Source: Agrobacterium tumefaciens (GTDB lineage: Bacteria > Pseudomonadota > Alphaproteobacteria > Rhizobiales > Rhizobiaceae). From it: DNA of 64,000 bases. The position numbers and the translations under genes are program-made. The notes beneath the pieces are model-generated. The model was not told the DNA's origin, did no database searches, and saw only the letters and a program-made list of their open reading frames with translations. The stretch lies in the NCBI RefSeq assembly GCF_013337285.1, contig NZ_SUPW01000002.1, forward strand, positions 1-64,000, given 5' to 3'. Shown in pieces: positions 17,320 to 26,466 of this stretch; the first letter of the stretch is position 1; each line of letters begins with the position of its first letter.

Positions 17320-18754
17320 GGGCAAGGGTGCGACACTTGTGATCGAATGGCGGCAGAAGGAGGGGGAGCCTGTCTTTCTTGCGATAGCACAGGCGATCAT
17401 TACGGAAATCGAACGCGGGCGGCTGAAACCCGGTGATCCCCTGCCGGGTACCCGTGCACTTTCAAAAAACCTCGGTGTGAACAGGAATACGGTGGATGCA
17501 GCCTATCATGAGCTGCTGATGCAGGGATGGCTGGTGGCGGAGGCATCGCGAGGCACCTTCGTTGCAAGAGACCTGCCGGACTTTGCACAACACCGGCCCC
17601 TGCAAGAACCCGGCGGTGCGGAAAAGACCAGTGCTGCATCTGGCAAGCAGCCGGCGCTGAACCTTTCCGACGGGGCGCCTGATTCCCGCTTGGCGCCGAC
17701 CGTACCGCTGGCGCAGGCATTTCGGCGCGCGTTGAATTCGCCCGTGTTCAGCGCCGATCATGGTTATGGCGATCGGCGTGGCAGCGCCCATCTGCGAGGG
17801 ACCCTGTCTGATTATCTCAAGGACGAGCGTGGGCTTGCGGCAGATGCCGGCGATATCATGGTGACACGCGGCAGCCAGATGGCGCTTTTCCTCGCCGCCG
17901 CAACCTGTGTCGAGCCGGGATCAGTCATCGCGGTTGAAAATCCGGGTTATCCGCTCGCCTGGGCCGCATTCCGGGCGGCCGGTGTCCGGACTGTGGGGGT
18001 GACGGTGGATGCCGGCGGGATCGATATTGATGCGCTGGAAAAGCTTGCAGTACGGGAAGCAGCGCTCAGAGCCATTTATGTCACGCCGCACCATCAATAT
18101 CCTACCACTGCCACCCTTAGCGTCTCCCGGCGATTGCGTTTGCTTGATCTGGCGCGCCGTTACCGTCTGACGATCATCGAGGATGATTATGACCATGAAT
18201 ATCGCTTCGATGGGCGTCCTGTCCTGCCACTTGCCGCCAGAGCCAAGGCGGAAACGCCTGTTATTTATATCGGGTCGCTTTCCAAGCTTATCGCACCCGG
18301 GATCCGCATCGGTTACGCCGTTGCACCGCCGACCCTGCTGCGCCGGATGGCTGATCTGCGCGAAGCGGTTGACCGGCAGGGTGACCTGCCACTGGAACAC
18401 GCCTTGGGCGAGCTAATTCTCGACGGCACGCTCAGGCGTCATGCACGCAAGGCACGGCGTATCTATCATGCGCGCCGGGATCATGCCGCCGCCTTGCTTG
18501 CCGAGCATTTTTCCGACGTGGTGGATTTCACGCTGCCTGCGGGTGGGCTGGCCATCTGGCTGCGCATGCGTCCGGGGGTGAGTGCCGAGAGCTGGGCGCT
18601 GAACGCCAGCCGGCTTGGCCTTGGCATTCTTCCCGGGCTTCGCTTCGCGCTTGATCCCGCGCATCCGCCTGAAGCCTTCAGGTTTGGATTTGCCCGCCTC
18701 AGGGAAGCGGAGCTTGAGCGGGCGGTCAGAATATTAAAACAGGCAAAGCCGTGA
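17318..18754 (+). CDS. MocR/PdxR-type GntR-aminotransferase regulator
   Basis: 478 residues. A GntR winged helix (FLAIAQAIITEIERGRLKPGDPLPGTRALSKNLGVNRNTV, read in pieces near residues 18-60) is joined to a fold-type I aminotransferase domain with the PLP-lysine motif IGSLSKLIAPGIRIGY near residue 328. PLP-bound MocR proteins regulate vitamin B6, GABA or taurine genes. No good ribosome site precedes the ATG. A GTG at 17339 with AAGGG ten nt upstream is a fair alternative start that loses only seven residues. The divergent YggS-like PLP gene supports a B6-related role. Confidence 0.9.
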   Translation: MGKGATLVIEWRQKEGEPVFLAIAQAIITEIERGRLKPGDPLPGTRALSKNLGVNRNTVDAAYHELLMQGWLVAEASRGTFVARDLPDFAQHRPLQEPGGAEKTSAASGKQPALNLSDGAPDSRLAPTVPLAQAFRRALNSPVFSADHGYGDRRGSAHLRGTLSDYLKDERGLAADAGDIMVTRGSQMALFLAAATCVEPGSVIAVENPGYPLAWAAFRAAGVRTVGVTVDAGGIDIDALEKLAVREAALRAIYVTPHHQYPTTATLSVSRRLRLLDLARRYRLTIIEDDYDHEYRFDGRPVLPLAARAKAETPVIYIGSLSKLIAPGIRIGYAVAPPTLLRRMADLREAVDRQGDLPLEHALGELILDGTLRRHARKARRIYHARRDHAAALLAEHFSDVVDFTLPAGGLAIWLRMRPGVSAESWALNASRLGLGILPGLRFALDPAHPPEAFRFGFARLREAELERAVRILKQAKP

Positions 18755-18823
18755 TGGTAGGTGTCGATCAGGCGGGATTGAATTGACTGGACCGGGAGCA
18801 CCAATCGCCGCGTGCCGCAGCAA

Positions 18824-19759
18824 TTATTCGTTCAGGTTTGCTTTGACGGTTGCCGCCTTCTCCTCGGCCGAAATGATCGCATATTCATCCGCCAGAAAGT
18901 CCAGAAGTGCGCGCACGGAAGGCAGGAGACCGCGGCGCGATGGGAAGGCGGCATGGATGATGCCGCTTCGCGGCGCCCAGTCCGGCAGGAGGTCGATCAG
19001 CCGTCCCGCCGCCACATCCTCCCTGACGACCATGGTGGGAAACTGGCAGACCCCGATGCCTTTGAGCGTTGCAAGCCGCAGGGCCACCATGTCATCGGTA
19101 ATCAGCAGCGGCTGATAGGGAATTGCCGCCGAGGCACCGTTGGGGCCAAGCAGGTTCCATTCGAAACTGCTGTGGGATGAACCCCAGGCGAGGCCGGGCA
19201 TGTTGACGAGATCGGCCGGAACGGTGACGCCTGATTTGACGATTTTCGGACTTGCGACCAGCCGCTGTTCACTTTCCGCCAGCTTGCGGATAACGAGATC
19301 GCTGTCCTCGAGCGGGGGAAACCGCACCCGGATGGCAAGGTCGAAACCCTCGCGGATGACATCCACCCGGCGGTTAGTACTTTCCAGATGGACTTTCACC
19401 TTGGGGTATCTGGCCATGAAGCGGGCGATCATTTCTCCGACCTGAAAATAGATCACCGATGCGGGGCAACTGACCCGCACCGTGCCCTGCGGTTCCGCCC
19501 GCATACGATCGATCACCTCCAGCGCCGCATCCGCCTCCACCACCATCGCCAGACAATGGCGGTAAAATTCCTGGCCGATCTCGGTAATCGCAAACTGCCG
19601 GGTGGTGCGCTGCACCAGCCTCACGCCAAGATCCTCCTCCAGCAGGCCGATGCGGCGGCTCAGCCGTGAGCGGGGTACGTCCAGTTTCCTGGCGGCGGCC
19701 GAGAACCCGCCTTGTTCCACGACGTCGACGAAGAGGCGCAGATCGTTCAGATCGGGCAT
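18824..19759 (-). CDS. LysR-family transcriptional regulator
   Basis: 311 residues of the AaeR/CrgA-like LysR branch. The DNA-binding domain has LRLFVDVVEQGGFSAAARKL then PRSRLSRRIGLLEEDLGVRLVQRTTR, and the effector domain starts near residue 92 (VRVSCPASVIYFQVGEMIARF). It is divergent from the pirin and isochorismatase-family genes, and the shared gap has a GTCCTG-N4-CAGGAC operator candidate. Rhizobial LysR-pirin-hydrolase sets of this type are common and respond to aromatic or oxidant compounds. The actual inducer cannot be read. Confidence 0.92.
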   Translation of the reverse strand: MPDLNDLRLFVDVVEQGGFSAAARKLDVPRSRLSRRIGLLEEDLGVRLVQRTTRQFAITEIGQEFYRHCLAMVVEADAALEVIDRMRAEPQGTVRVSCPASVIYFQVGEMIARFMARYPKVKVHLESTNRRVDVIREGFDLAIRVRFPPLEDSDLVIRKLAESEQRLVASPKIVKSGVTVPADLVNMPGLAWGSSHSSFEWNLLGPNGASAAIPYQPLLITDDMVALRLATLKGIGVCQFPTMVVREDVAAGRLIDLLPDWAPRSGIIHAAFPSRRGLLPSVRALLDFLADEYAIISAEEKAATVKANLNE

Positions 19760-19776
19760 GATGATGGCCTTTCATT

Positions 19777-19792
19777 GTCCTGTTTTCAGGAC
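19777..19792 (+). promoter_or_regulatory. Operator palindrome between the LysR and pirin genes
   Basis: GTCCTG-TTTT-CAGGAC is a perfect 6-4-6 inverted repeat 18 nt upstream of the LysR start. A further TATCCTGA half-site follows at 19797. Its position would let the LysR protein control both divergent genes. Confidence 0.45.
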
Positions 19793-19900
19793 GGTATATC
19801 CTGATCTTCGATCTACCGGCCAGTTTGTTCCAGAACTATTTTGCTCTCACACGATCACCAGCGACCCTTCACAAGAAAGAAGGGCATCCAGGAGACTATG

Positions 19901-20767
19901 ATGAGACAGGTTCTTGGCGTTTACAGCAGCACATCGCCGCATTGGGTGGGGGATGGATTTCCGGTCCGCTCCATGCTTTCGCACATGACCCAGGGCGAAC
20001 ATATCAGTCCCTTCCTGCATCTTGACTATGCCGGGCCGGAACGGTTTGCGCCGGGCAAGACGCCGCGCGGCGTCGGCGCTCACCCGCATCGCGGGTTCGA
20101 AACGGTGACCATCGTCTATCAGGGCGAAGTGGAGCATCGCGACTCGACCGGCAGCGGCGGGCTGATCGGCCCGGGCGATGTTCAATGGATGACCGCGGCT
20201 GCGGGCATCCTGCATGAGGAACGCCATTCGCAGGCCTTTACGAAACAGGGCGGTACGCTGGAAATGGTGCAGCTCTGGGTGAACCTGCCGGCCAGGGACA
20301 AATCCGCACCGCCCGCCTATCAGACGGTGCTCGACGGGGATATCCCCGCCGTGGCGCTGCCTGACAATGCGGGAACCGTGCGTGTCATCGCCGGCGACTA
20401 TGCGGGACACAAGGGGCCGGCGCGCACCTTCACGCCGATCAATGTGTGGGATTTGCGTCTGACGCAGGGAGGGCGCGCGATATTCGACCTGCCGGAAGGG
20501 CATAGCGCCGGTCTTGCCGTTCTTCGCGGAGCCATCACGGTCAACGGGACGCGATCGGCACGGGACGTTCAGTTTGTCATGCTTGATCGCGAGGGCGGCA
20601 GTTTCGAGATCACCGCCGACAGCGACGCAACGGTGCTTTTGCTGAGCGGTGCGCCGCTTGGCGAGCCGGTTGCCATGCAGGGGCCGTTCGTCATGAACAC
20701 GCCTGAAGAATTGCAGGAAGCCTTCATGGATTTCCGGGCCGGAAAATTCGGTGGCATCCCTGCCTGA
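19901..20767 (+). CDS. Pirin family cupin protein
   Basis: 288 residues with the bicupin pirin fold. Metal ligands are visible in [22 protein letters not shown] (two His, then His) and in the first cupin segment [22 protein letters not shown]. Bacterial pirins often act as quercetin 2,3-dioxygenases or redox sensors. Two consecutive ATG codons occur; the second (19901) is at the better distance from AGGAG. It begins an operon with an isochorismatase-like hydrolase, divergent from a LysR gene. The substrate is unknown. Confidence 0.88.
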   Translation: MRQVLGVYSSTSPHWVGDGFPVRSMLSHMTQGEHISPFLHLDYAGPERFAPGKTPRGVGAHPHRGFETVTIVYQGEVEHRDSTGSGGLIGPGDVQWMTAAAGILHEERHSQAFTKQGGTLEMVQLWVNLPARDKSAPPAYQTVLDGDIPAVALPDNAGTVRVIAGDYAGHKGPARTFTPINVWDLRLTQGGRAIFDLPEGHSAGLAVLRGAITVNGTRSARDVQFVMLDREGGSFEITADSDATVLLLSGAPLGEPVAMQGPFVMNTPEELQEAFMDFRAGKFGGIPA

Positions 20768-20861
20768 GCCATTCCCGTGGCTTTGCAAGGGGCCACGGGC
20801 CTCACCGGGCGGAAGTGATTTCAGCCCACAAGTCCATGCCTACCAACCAAGGAGACTTACA

Positions 20862-21542
20862 ATGAGTACACCTGCCAATTTTAACGGCCAGCGGCCTGTC
20901 ATCGATCCCGATGATGCGGTGATGCTTTTGATCGACCACCAGAGCGGTCTGTTCCAGACGGTGGCGGACATGCCGATGCCTGTTCTGCGCAGCCACGCAA
21001 CAGCGCTTGCCAGAATGGCAACGCTGACGAAGATGCCCGTTATCACCACGGCATCGGTACCGCAGGGGCCTAATGGTCCGCTGATCCCGGAAATCCATGA
21101 AAACGCACCGCATGCGCAATATGTGGCGCGCCGCGGCGAGATCAATGCCTGGGACAATCCGGAATTCGTGGCTGCCGTCAAGGCGACCGGCCGCAAGACG
21201 CTGATCATTGCCGGCACCATCACCAGCGTGTGCATGGCCTTCCCGGCGATTGCAGCGGTTCAGGATGGCTACCGGGTATTTGCGGTGGTGGATGCTTCCG
21301 GCACCTATTCCAAGATGGCGCAGGAAATCACCCTTGCACGGGTGGTTCAGGCCGGCGTGGTGCCGATGGACACGGCTGCGGTTGCCTCGGAACTGCAGAA
21401 GACTTGGCATCGCGACGATGCCCAGGAATGGGCGGCTGTCTATACGAAGATCTTCCCTCCCTACCAGCTTCTGATCGAAAGCTACATGAAGGCGCAGTCG
21501 GTCGAGAAGAACAGCGAACAGCTCGATTCACAGCGCGGCTGA
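20862..21542 (+). CDS. Isochorismatase-family cysteine hydrolase
   Basis: 226 residues from the ATG at 20862 (AAGGAG ribosome site). The catalytic Asp is in [13 protein letters not shown], and the nucleophile Cys in [18 protein letters not shown], with the non-prolyl cis-peptide region before it. It resembles the YcaC group, whose substrates are unsettled; related enzymes hydrolyse N-carbamoyl compounds or isochorismate. It lies 94 nt after pirin and is followed by a clear hairpin terminator, so it closes that operon. Confidence 0.88.
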   Translation: MSTPANFNGQRPVIDPDDAVMLLIDHQSGLFQTVADMPMPVLRSHATALARMATLTKMPVITTASVPQGPNGPLIPEIHENAPHAQYVARRGEINAWDNPEFVAAVKATGRKTLIIAGTITSVCMAFPAIAAVQDGYRVFAVVDASGTYSKMAQEITLARVVQAGVVPMDTAAVASELQKTWHRDDAQEWAAVYTKIFPPYQLLIESYMKAQSVEKNSEQLDSQRG

Positions 21543-21555
21543 TCGTAAAAGGCAA

Positions 21556-21582
21556 AAGGGCGGCGCAGCTTGCGCCGCCCTT
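21556..21582 (+). terminator. Rho-independent terminator after the hydrolase gene
   Basis: A perfect 12-bp stem (AAGGGCGGCGCA with TGCGCCGCCCTT) and a 3-nt loop, 13 nt after the stop codon. It is followed by a short T-rich stretch (TTGTTC). It ends the pirin-hydrolase transcript. Confidence 0.8.
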
Positions 21583-21769
21583 GTTCGATCATGACGGAAG
21601 CCGTTCAATGCCAGTCAGGCTTCGGCGGTTCGCGCGGCTCATTTTGAAGGCATGCGCACAACAAGTTGTTCACGTTGTTACAGCCGCTCTCTTAATCGTC
21701 AATTTCAGAGGTGCGGCGCGGTGTTAAAACTCGTCGCAAACATCGAATAATTTTCACCAGGAATCTCCC

Positions 21770-22177
21770 ATGACTGCAAAGATAAATGACATGATCATCC
21801 TTCTGGCGCGCCTTTCCATCAGCGCCCTCTTCCTTCAGGCCGGCATCGGCAAACTCTTTGAAATTTCAGGTTTCGCGGCGTCTTTGGCCGCAAAGGGCGT
21901 GCCTTTTGCCGGCCTTGTCGTATACATCGTGATTTTGGTGGAAATTCTCGGCGCTGCTGCCTTGGTATTTGGGGTGAGGGCCAGAGAAACGAGTGTGATA
22001 TTGCTGGCTTTCACCTGCGTCGCGACCTTGCTCAGCCATGCGTTCTGGTCGTTTCCGGAAGAGGCGCGTTCTGCCCAGCAGGGGCAGTTCTTCAAGAATC
22101 TGGCCATCGTCGGAGGCCTGCTTTTGTATTTCGTTACTGGACCCGGCAGATACCGCCTGGGGCAGGATGCGAAGTAG
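21770..22177 (+). CDS. DoxX family membrane protein
   Basis: 135 residues and four hydrophobic helices. The DoxX opening is LLARLSISALFLQAGIGKLFEI, and the second helix region is GLVVYIVILVEILGAAALVFG. DoxX proteins form small membrane complexes linked to thiol/sulfur oxidation and detoxification. AGGAATCTCCC precedes the ATG. The 190 nt before it hold the previous terminator and an AACAA-G-TTGTT palindrome near 21660 that may be an operator. It is a single-gene unit facing the AraC gene. Confidence 0.85.
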   Translation: MTAKINDMIILLARLSISALFLQAGIGKLFEISGFAASLAAKGVPFAGLVVYIVILVEILGAAALVFGVRARETSVILLAFTCVATLLSHAFWSFPEEARSAQQGQFFKNLAIVGGLLLYFVTGPGRYRLGQDAK

Positions 22178-22221
22178 CGCAGGCCGCTGCGGCAAAAGGG
22201 CAATCCGGAGGCGTTGCTGCG

Positions 22222-23094
22222 TTACCGGGTTTTTCTGCCGCCGCCCTGAAACGAGGCTCGATAGTCGCGCGGTGTCATGCCGCGCAGACGCAGGAACTGG
22301 CGATTGAAATTGGCCAGCGAGGTATAACCGACATCGGCAGCGATATGCCGGATTGGCTGGGTGGTGCCCGAGAGCCGGGCGCAGGCTTCGCCGACCCTGA
22401 GGCCGATGAGATAGTCTGAAATGCTGACCTGCGTATGTTTCCTGAACATGCGGTGCAGGCCGGATTCGCTGAGAGCGGCTATTGCGGCAATCTGCTCCAT
22501 GCGGAGCGGCTCGTGGTAGTGACGGTGCAAGTGGATCAGGACACGGTCAATCCGCGAGCGGTCCCCTTCCACCTGCTGCGGCACGACGGTTGAAAGAGGT
22601 GCGCCACCGTCCTCCGCCGCCAGCCGGGCCAGAATATCCAGAAGGCCGGTCAGTTGCCTGACCGGCGGACAGGAAAATATAGCTTCAAAATCATCCGCCA
22701 GAGCCCGGCCGAGTGCGGGATCGAACGCCAGCCCGGTTGCGGCGTGTTGGATGAGGCGTCTGACGGGCGCCAGTTCCACCGATCCGCCGGCCAGTCCTTC
22801 GATCCATTCTTTCCTGAACCAGAAGACGAGGGCGACATGTGGTTCAGCCGGATCGAGTTTGTCGCGCGACGCCCAGGTGTGCGGCAGGTTCGGGCCGATG
22901 AGCACGAGGTCGCCGTGATCGTAATTGGCAACATGATTACCCACGAACCGCTGCCCACGGGAATTCAGTGTCAGCGTCAACTCGAACTCGGGATGGTGGT
23001 GCCATTCGAACGGAATGGCGTCGTCAAGCCGCCGGTTGAGCCTGCTCCAGGAAGAATCCGGCGATGTCGGCAAATGTTCGAGATGTGGTCTCAT
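22222..23094 (-). CDS. AraC-family transcriptional regulator
   Basis: 290 residues from the ATG at 23094, where family members usually begin (RPHLEHLPTSPDSSW); an earlier in-frame ATG at 23133 is possible. A cupin-like N-terminal sensor contains FEWHHHPEFELTLTLNSRGQRFVG and GDLVLIGPNLPHTW. The C-terminal double helix-turn-helix has RMEQIAAIAALSESGLHRMF and the conserved IRHIAADVGYTSLANFNRQFLRLRGMTPRDYR (read in parts). It is divergent from the PhyH dioxygenase gene and is its likely regulator. Confidence 0.9.
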   Translation of the reverse strand: MRPHLEHLPTSPDSSWSRLNRRLDDAIPFEWHHHPEFELTLTLNSRGQRFVGNHVANYDHGDLVLIGPNLPHTWASRDKLDPAEPHVALVFWFRKEWIEGLAGGSVELAPVRRLIQHAATGLAFDPALGRALADDFEAIFSCPPVRQLTGLLDILARLAAEDGGAPLSTVVPQQVEGDRSRIDRVLIHLHRHYHEPLRMEQIAAIAALSESGLHRMFRKHTQVSISDYLIGLRVGEACARLSGTTQPIRHIAADVGYTSLANFNRQFLRLRGMTPRDYRASFQGGGRKTR

Positions 23095-23225
23095 TCCGCG
23101 CTTTCTGGGATTTATACGCTGGAATAGTATCATTATTGTCCATCTGCGGACAACAAGTCCCCCGGGAAAGCCGTAGTTTTCCTTTCATCGCCTGATGGTC
23201 AGGGAGATGATGATGGGAGAAAGAC

Positions 23226-24164
23226 ATGCAATCCACCGCAGCAATCAAACGCGACAGCCATCCGACGACGGCCGCCACGACCCAGCTCAAGGATATCAAA
23301 AAGACCTTGCCGCTGCGCGTCCTGTCGGAAGCGGACTGGCAGCACTGGACGACGAGGGGATATATCATTGTCCGTCAGGCGGTGCCTGCGGCGAATGTGG
23401 AACGCCTTGTCGATCTGCTCTGGAAATTCGATGAAAAGGATCCGGCCGACGCTTCAACCTGGTATGCGCCGCAAAGACGCGAACACAAGATGAAGGAATT
23501 GAACAATACCGGCATGCTGGAAATCTATAATCACCAGTATCTCTGGGACAATCGTGCGGAGCAGCGGGTTTATGACGTCTTCGTTGACATATGGGACCGG
23601 GAGGATCTGTGGGTCACCATCGACCGCGCCAATCTCAATCCGCCGAAAAAGGTGAAAGGCAATCCCAACGGTTTCATCCACTGGGATGTGGACACGTCCA
23701 TCCGCCCGCTGCCGATCGGCGTACAGGGCGTGCTGAGCCTGCAGAAACAGGACGGCGATGTCGGCGGGTTTCAGTGCGTGCCCTATCTTTTTGAACATTT
23801 CGATGAATGGGTGAAGACGCAGCCGGAAGATCGCGACCCGATGCATCCGGATATGGCTGGCCTGTCCGTCGTCAATATCGATATGGAACCGGGCGACCTG
23901 ATGATCTTCAACTCGCTGCTTGCCCATGGCGTGCGTCCCAATCATTCCGATGGCCGTGTGCGCATGGCGCAATATATCTCCATGCACCCGGCGGAATTCG
24001 ACAATGAGGTGGAACGGCAGGAGCGGATCCGACTCTGGAAGGAGCTCGATCATCCGCAGCGCGACGCCTTCCCCGGTGATCCGCGTGAATGGGAGAAACG
24101 CCATGCCGAAACCGCCAGGCTCAACCCACTCGGCGAAAAGCTGCTGGGCCTGACCCGCTGGTGA
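23226..24164 (+). CDS. Phytanoyl-CoA dioxygenase (PhyH) family protein
   Basis: 312 residues with the PhyH non-haem Fe(II)/2-oxoglutarate oxygenase fold. The facial triad is seen as HWDVD (His and Asp ligands, near residue 157) and the distal His in LLAHGVRPNHSDGRVRMAQ, with the 2-oxoglutarate-binding Arg nearby. GGGAGAAAGAC gives a ribosome site. Substrates of bacterial members include ectoine, phosphonates and other small acids, and none is evident here. It is a monocistronic unit with its own terminator, divergent from an AraC regulator. Confidence 0.85.
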   Translation: MQSTAAIKRDSHPTTAATTQLKDIKKTLPLRVLSEADWQHWTTRGYIIVRQAVPAANVERLVDLLWKFDEKDPADASTWYAPQRREHKMKELNNTGMLEIYNHQYLWDNRAEQRVYDVFVDIWDREDLWVTIDRANLNPPKKVKGNPNGFIHWDVDTSIRPLPIGVQGVLSLQKQDGDVGGFQCVPYLFEHFDEWVKTQPEDRDPMHPDMAGLSVVNIDMEPGDLMIFNSLLAHGVRPNHSDGRVRMAQYISMHPAEFDNEVERQERIRLWKELDHPQRDAFPGDPREWEKRHAETARLNPLGEKLLGLTRW

Positions 24165-24185
24165 ATTTGCATCGAACACACAGAG

Positions 24186-24213
24186 AAAATGACCGCTCCA
24201 GGGGGCGGTCATT
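24186..24213 (+). terminator. Terminator after the PhyH gene
   Basis: A 10-bp stem (AAATGACCGC with GCGGTCATTT) separated by 8 nt, 21 nt after the stop codon, followed by ATCTTTT. Good rho-independent form. Confidence 0.75.
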
Positions 24214-24271
24214 TATCTTTTCGGTGATCCGCAATAACGCCGATCCAGACGAATTGCCATGCGGGTGATGG

Positions 24272-24290
24272 CCTTAAGACTGGCTTAAGG
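24272..24290 (+). promoter_or_regulatory. CTTAAG-N5-CTTAAG response-regulator box before the L,D-transpeptidase
   Basis: CCTTAAG-ACTGG-CTTAAGG is a 7-5-7 palindrome about 43 nt before the transpeptidase start. In reverse complement it matches the site at 28390-28408 at 17 of 19 positions. The half-site spacing is that of PmrA/QseB-type boxes, so the OmpR-family regulator at 28468 is the probable binder. Confidence 0.6.
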
Positions 24291-24333
24291 TGGGGGCCGG
24301 CTATGTGTCGCGGAACAGGAGACACAGCCCAGA

Positions 24334-25062
24334 ATGCACGACATCCCGATTTTCACCACGCGCAGAAACCTTCTTGCCCTTGGGCTTGCGGGCCTGCTGG
24401 CAGGTTGCGCTACGTCCGGTGAACCGCCAAAGCCGGCGACGTTGTCGAGGAACGACGAACCCTTGCCCAAGACGCCTGCGCCGGCCACGCCGGCCATGTA
24501 TGCGGCGCTTCCCGATGAGACATTTCCGATCCCGGCAGTGAATATCAAGCAGGTGGACCCCCGCTACTGGCGGCAGGTCGTCGATTATCCGACCGAAGAA
24601 AAGCCCGGCACGCTGATCGTCGATACGCCGAACAAGTTTCTCTACCACATTCTGCCGGGCGGCAAGGCGACCCGTTACGGGATCGGTGTCGGCCGTGATG
24701 GCTTCTCCTGGGCCGGCCGGGCGACGGTCGCTTATAAGCGGGCATGGCCGAAATGGACGCCGCCGGACGATATGGTGGCGCGGCAACCCAGCCTCCAGCC
24801 CTACAGCATTGCCAATGGCGGAATGCCACCCGGCCTCAAGAACCCGCTCGGCGCGCGGGCGCTCTACATTCATCAGGGCGGCCGGGACACGCTTTACCGC
24901 CTGCATGGAACGCCTGAGGCCTTTTCTATCGGCAAGGCGGTTTCCTCCGGCTGCATCCGGCTGCTGAACCAGGATGTCATCGACCTCTTCAACAATGTGA
25001 GAGATGGCAGCACCATCGTGGTTATTCCCGACCCCTCGAAGCGCCAGCAGCTCGCCGCCTGA
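24334..25062 (+). CDS. L,D-transpeptidase lipoprotein (ErfK/YbiS family)
   Basis: 242 residues. A lipoprotein signal ends at LLAGCATSG (lipobox Cys near residue 26). The YkuD catalytic block is HGTPEAFSIGKAVSSGCIRLLNQDVIDL near residues 190-217, with catalytic His, Ser and Cys. These enzymes make 3-3 cross-links or attach proteins to peptidoglycan. The active-site Cys needs a reducing periplasm, which fits the DsbA-like gene that follows 34 nt later and the DsbD gene beyond it. A CTTAAG box lies upstream. Confidence 0.92.
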   Translation: MHDIPIFTTRRNLLALGLAGLLAGCATSGEPPKPATLSRNDEPLPKTPAPATPAMYAALPDETFPIPAVNIKQVDPRYWRQVVDYPTEEKPGTLIVDTPNKFLYHILPGGKATRYGIGVGRDGFSWAGRATVAYKRAWPKWTPPDDMVARQPSLQPYSIANGGMPPGLKNPLGARALYIHQGGRDTLYRLHGTPEAFSIGKAVSSGCIRLLNQDVIDLFNNVRDGSTIVVIPDPSKRQQLAA

Positions 25063-25096
25063 CGATCGACACGGAAACGAAAGAAGACCCTTCACC

Positions 25097-25759
25097 ATGG
25101 CATATAATGTTCGAAACCGCGCGGATGATTCAGCCCTTGCCGGGCTCAGACGCCGTGCCTTTCTCCTCGGCTCGATTTCGGTGGTCTCGGCCGTCGCCTC
25201 GCCGGCAGCGGCTTCGCCCAACGGTCTGAAGCTTGAGATGATCCTGCGCGATCCGGCGGCACCCGTCTCCGGCAATCCCGCCGGCAAGCTCACCATGGTC
25301 GCCTTTCTCGATTATAATTGCCCCTGGTGCAAAAAGACGGCCGTTCCCATGAGCAATGCGGTCTCGGCAGACGGGGATGTCAGGATGGTCTACAAGGACT
25401 GGCCGATCATAACACCTGACTCCGTCGAGGGAGCGCGACTGGCGCTGGCGGCGAAATATCAGGACGGTTATCACATCGTCCATGATGCGCTGATGGCGAT
25501 CAAGACGCCGAAGGTGAAGGCCGACGAGATGCGCGATACCGTGCGTGCGACGAGTATCGACTTTGCCCGCCTCCAGCGCGACATGAAATCGAAAGCGGCG
25601 GAGATCGATGATTTGCTTGCGCGCAATCATGAACAGGCGATGTCGCTGCAATTGACGGGAACGCCTGCTTTCATCATCGGCAAGTTCCTCGTTCCCGGTG
25701 CAGTACAGAGCGCGGAAGCCTTTACGGATCTTTTCAAAAGAGCGCGTGAACAGGCGTAG
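25097..25759 (+). CDS. DsbA-family periplasmic thiol-disulfide oxidoreductase
   Basis: 220 residues from the ATG at 25097. A twin-arginine-like N-terminus (RRRAFLLGSISVVSAVASPAAA) precedes a thioredoxin-fold domain. The active site is CPWC (YNCPWCKKTAVP near residue 75), and the cis-proline region is LTGTPAFIIGKF. CPWC and the neighbouring DsbD suggest a reductase or isomerase role (ScsC/BcfH-like), not classical DsbA oxidation. It forms an operon with the L,D-transpeptidase, perhaps keeping its cysteine reduced. Convergent with the second DsbA gene. Confidence 0.88.
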   Translation: MAYNVRNRADDSALAGLRRRAFLLGSISVVSAVASPAAASPNGLKLEMILRDPAAPVSGNPAGKLTMVAFLDYNCPWCKKTAVPMSNAVSADGDVRMVYKDWPIITPDSVEGARLALAAKYQDGYHIVHDALMAIKTPKVKADEMRDTVRATSIDFARLQRDMKSKAAEIDDLLARNHEQAMSLQLTGTPAFIIGKFLVPGAVQSAEAFTDLFKRAREQA

Positions 25760-25857
25760 CGTTCGGAGAATGATGGTTTCACGTCCGCTTGGACTGAAAC
25801 CATCGCTTCAACATTCTGGCTGGGCGTGGCAGTGCCGATGCCCTTTGCCGTCTCGTC

Positions 25858-26466
25858 CTATCCCCGTGCCTTGGCGATTGCTTCCTTCAGGCCCTTGCGG
25901 TCGAGGACGCCGGCAAAGCTTGTCGTTCCCACCACAAATGATGGCGTGCCGACGAATTTGAAGGCGGCGGCCTGTACCCAGTTCCGGTCCAGCAGGCCGG
26001 AAATCCACGCCTGATGCTCGACAACGGCCTTGCCAACACCGTCGAAGGTCAGGCCCGCTTTCTTAAGGGCCTTTTCGACATCGGCCTGCTGCAGCTTGTT
26101 CGGCGTGTGAAACATGGCGTCGAGCGTCTTTTCATATTTGCCGAGCCTGGCGCTGGCGAGCACCGCCTGCGCGGCGATGACCGATGCGCCGCCGAAGACC
26201 GGCCAGTCCTTCAGCACAAGCCTGACCTTGCCATCCTGTTCGACCACGTCGCGCACCATGCCGTAGGATGATTTGCAATAGGGGCACTGGTAGTCGAAAT
26301 ACTCCACCACCGTCACGTCGCCTTTCGGATTGCCGAGGACCGGGGCTTCCGGATCGTGCAGCACCATCTCCCGGCTTGTCGGGTCTGTCTCGGCAAAAGC
26401 AAGTGAGGGGGGAGCAATGGCGGCAAGGCCGGCCATTGCGACAAGCTGTCGACGTGTAAGGGTCAT
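25858..26466 (-). CDS. Second DsbA-family oxidoreductase, coupled to dsbD
   Basis: 202 residues with a twin-arginine-like signal (TRRQLVAMAGLAAIAPPSLAFA) and a thioredoxin fold. The redox motif is CPYC in YQCPYCKSSYG near residue 73, and the cis-proline is FVGTPSFVVGT. It resembles the convergent DsbA-like protein, with the shared frame DPEAPVLGNPKGDVTVVEYFDYQCPYC against DPAAPVSGNPAGKLTMVAFLDYNCPWC, so the two are paralogues. Its start overlaps the dsbD stop by 4 nt, marking it as the partner reduced by DsbD. Confidence 0.9.
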   Translation of the reverse strand: MTLTRRQLVAMAGLAAIAPPSLAFAETDPTSREMVLHDPEAPVLGNPKGDVTVVEYFDYQCPYCKSSYGMVRDVVEQDGKVRLVLKDWPVFGGASVIAAQAVLASARLGKYEKTLDAMFHTPNKLQQADVEKALKKAGLTFDGVGKAVVEHQAWISGLLDRNWVQAAAFKFVGTPSFVVGTTSFAGVLDRKGLKEAIAKARG

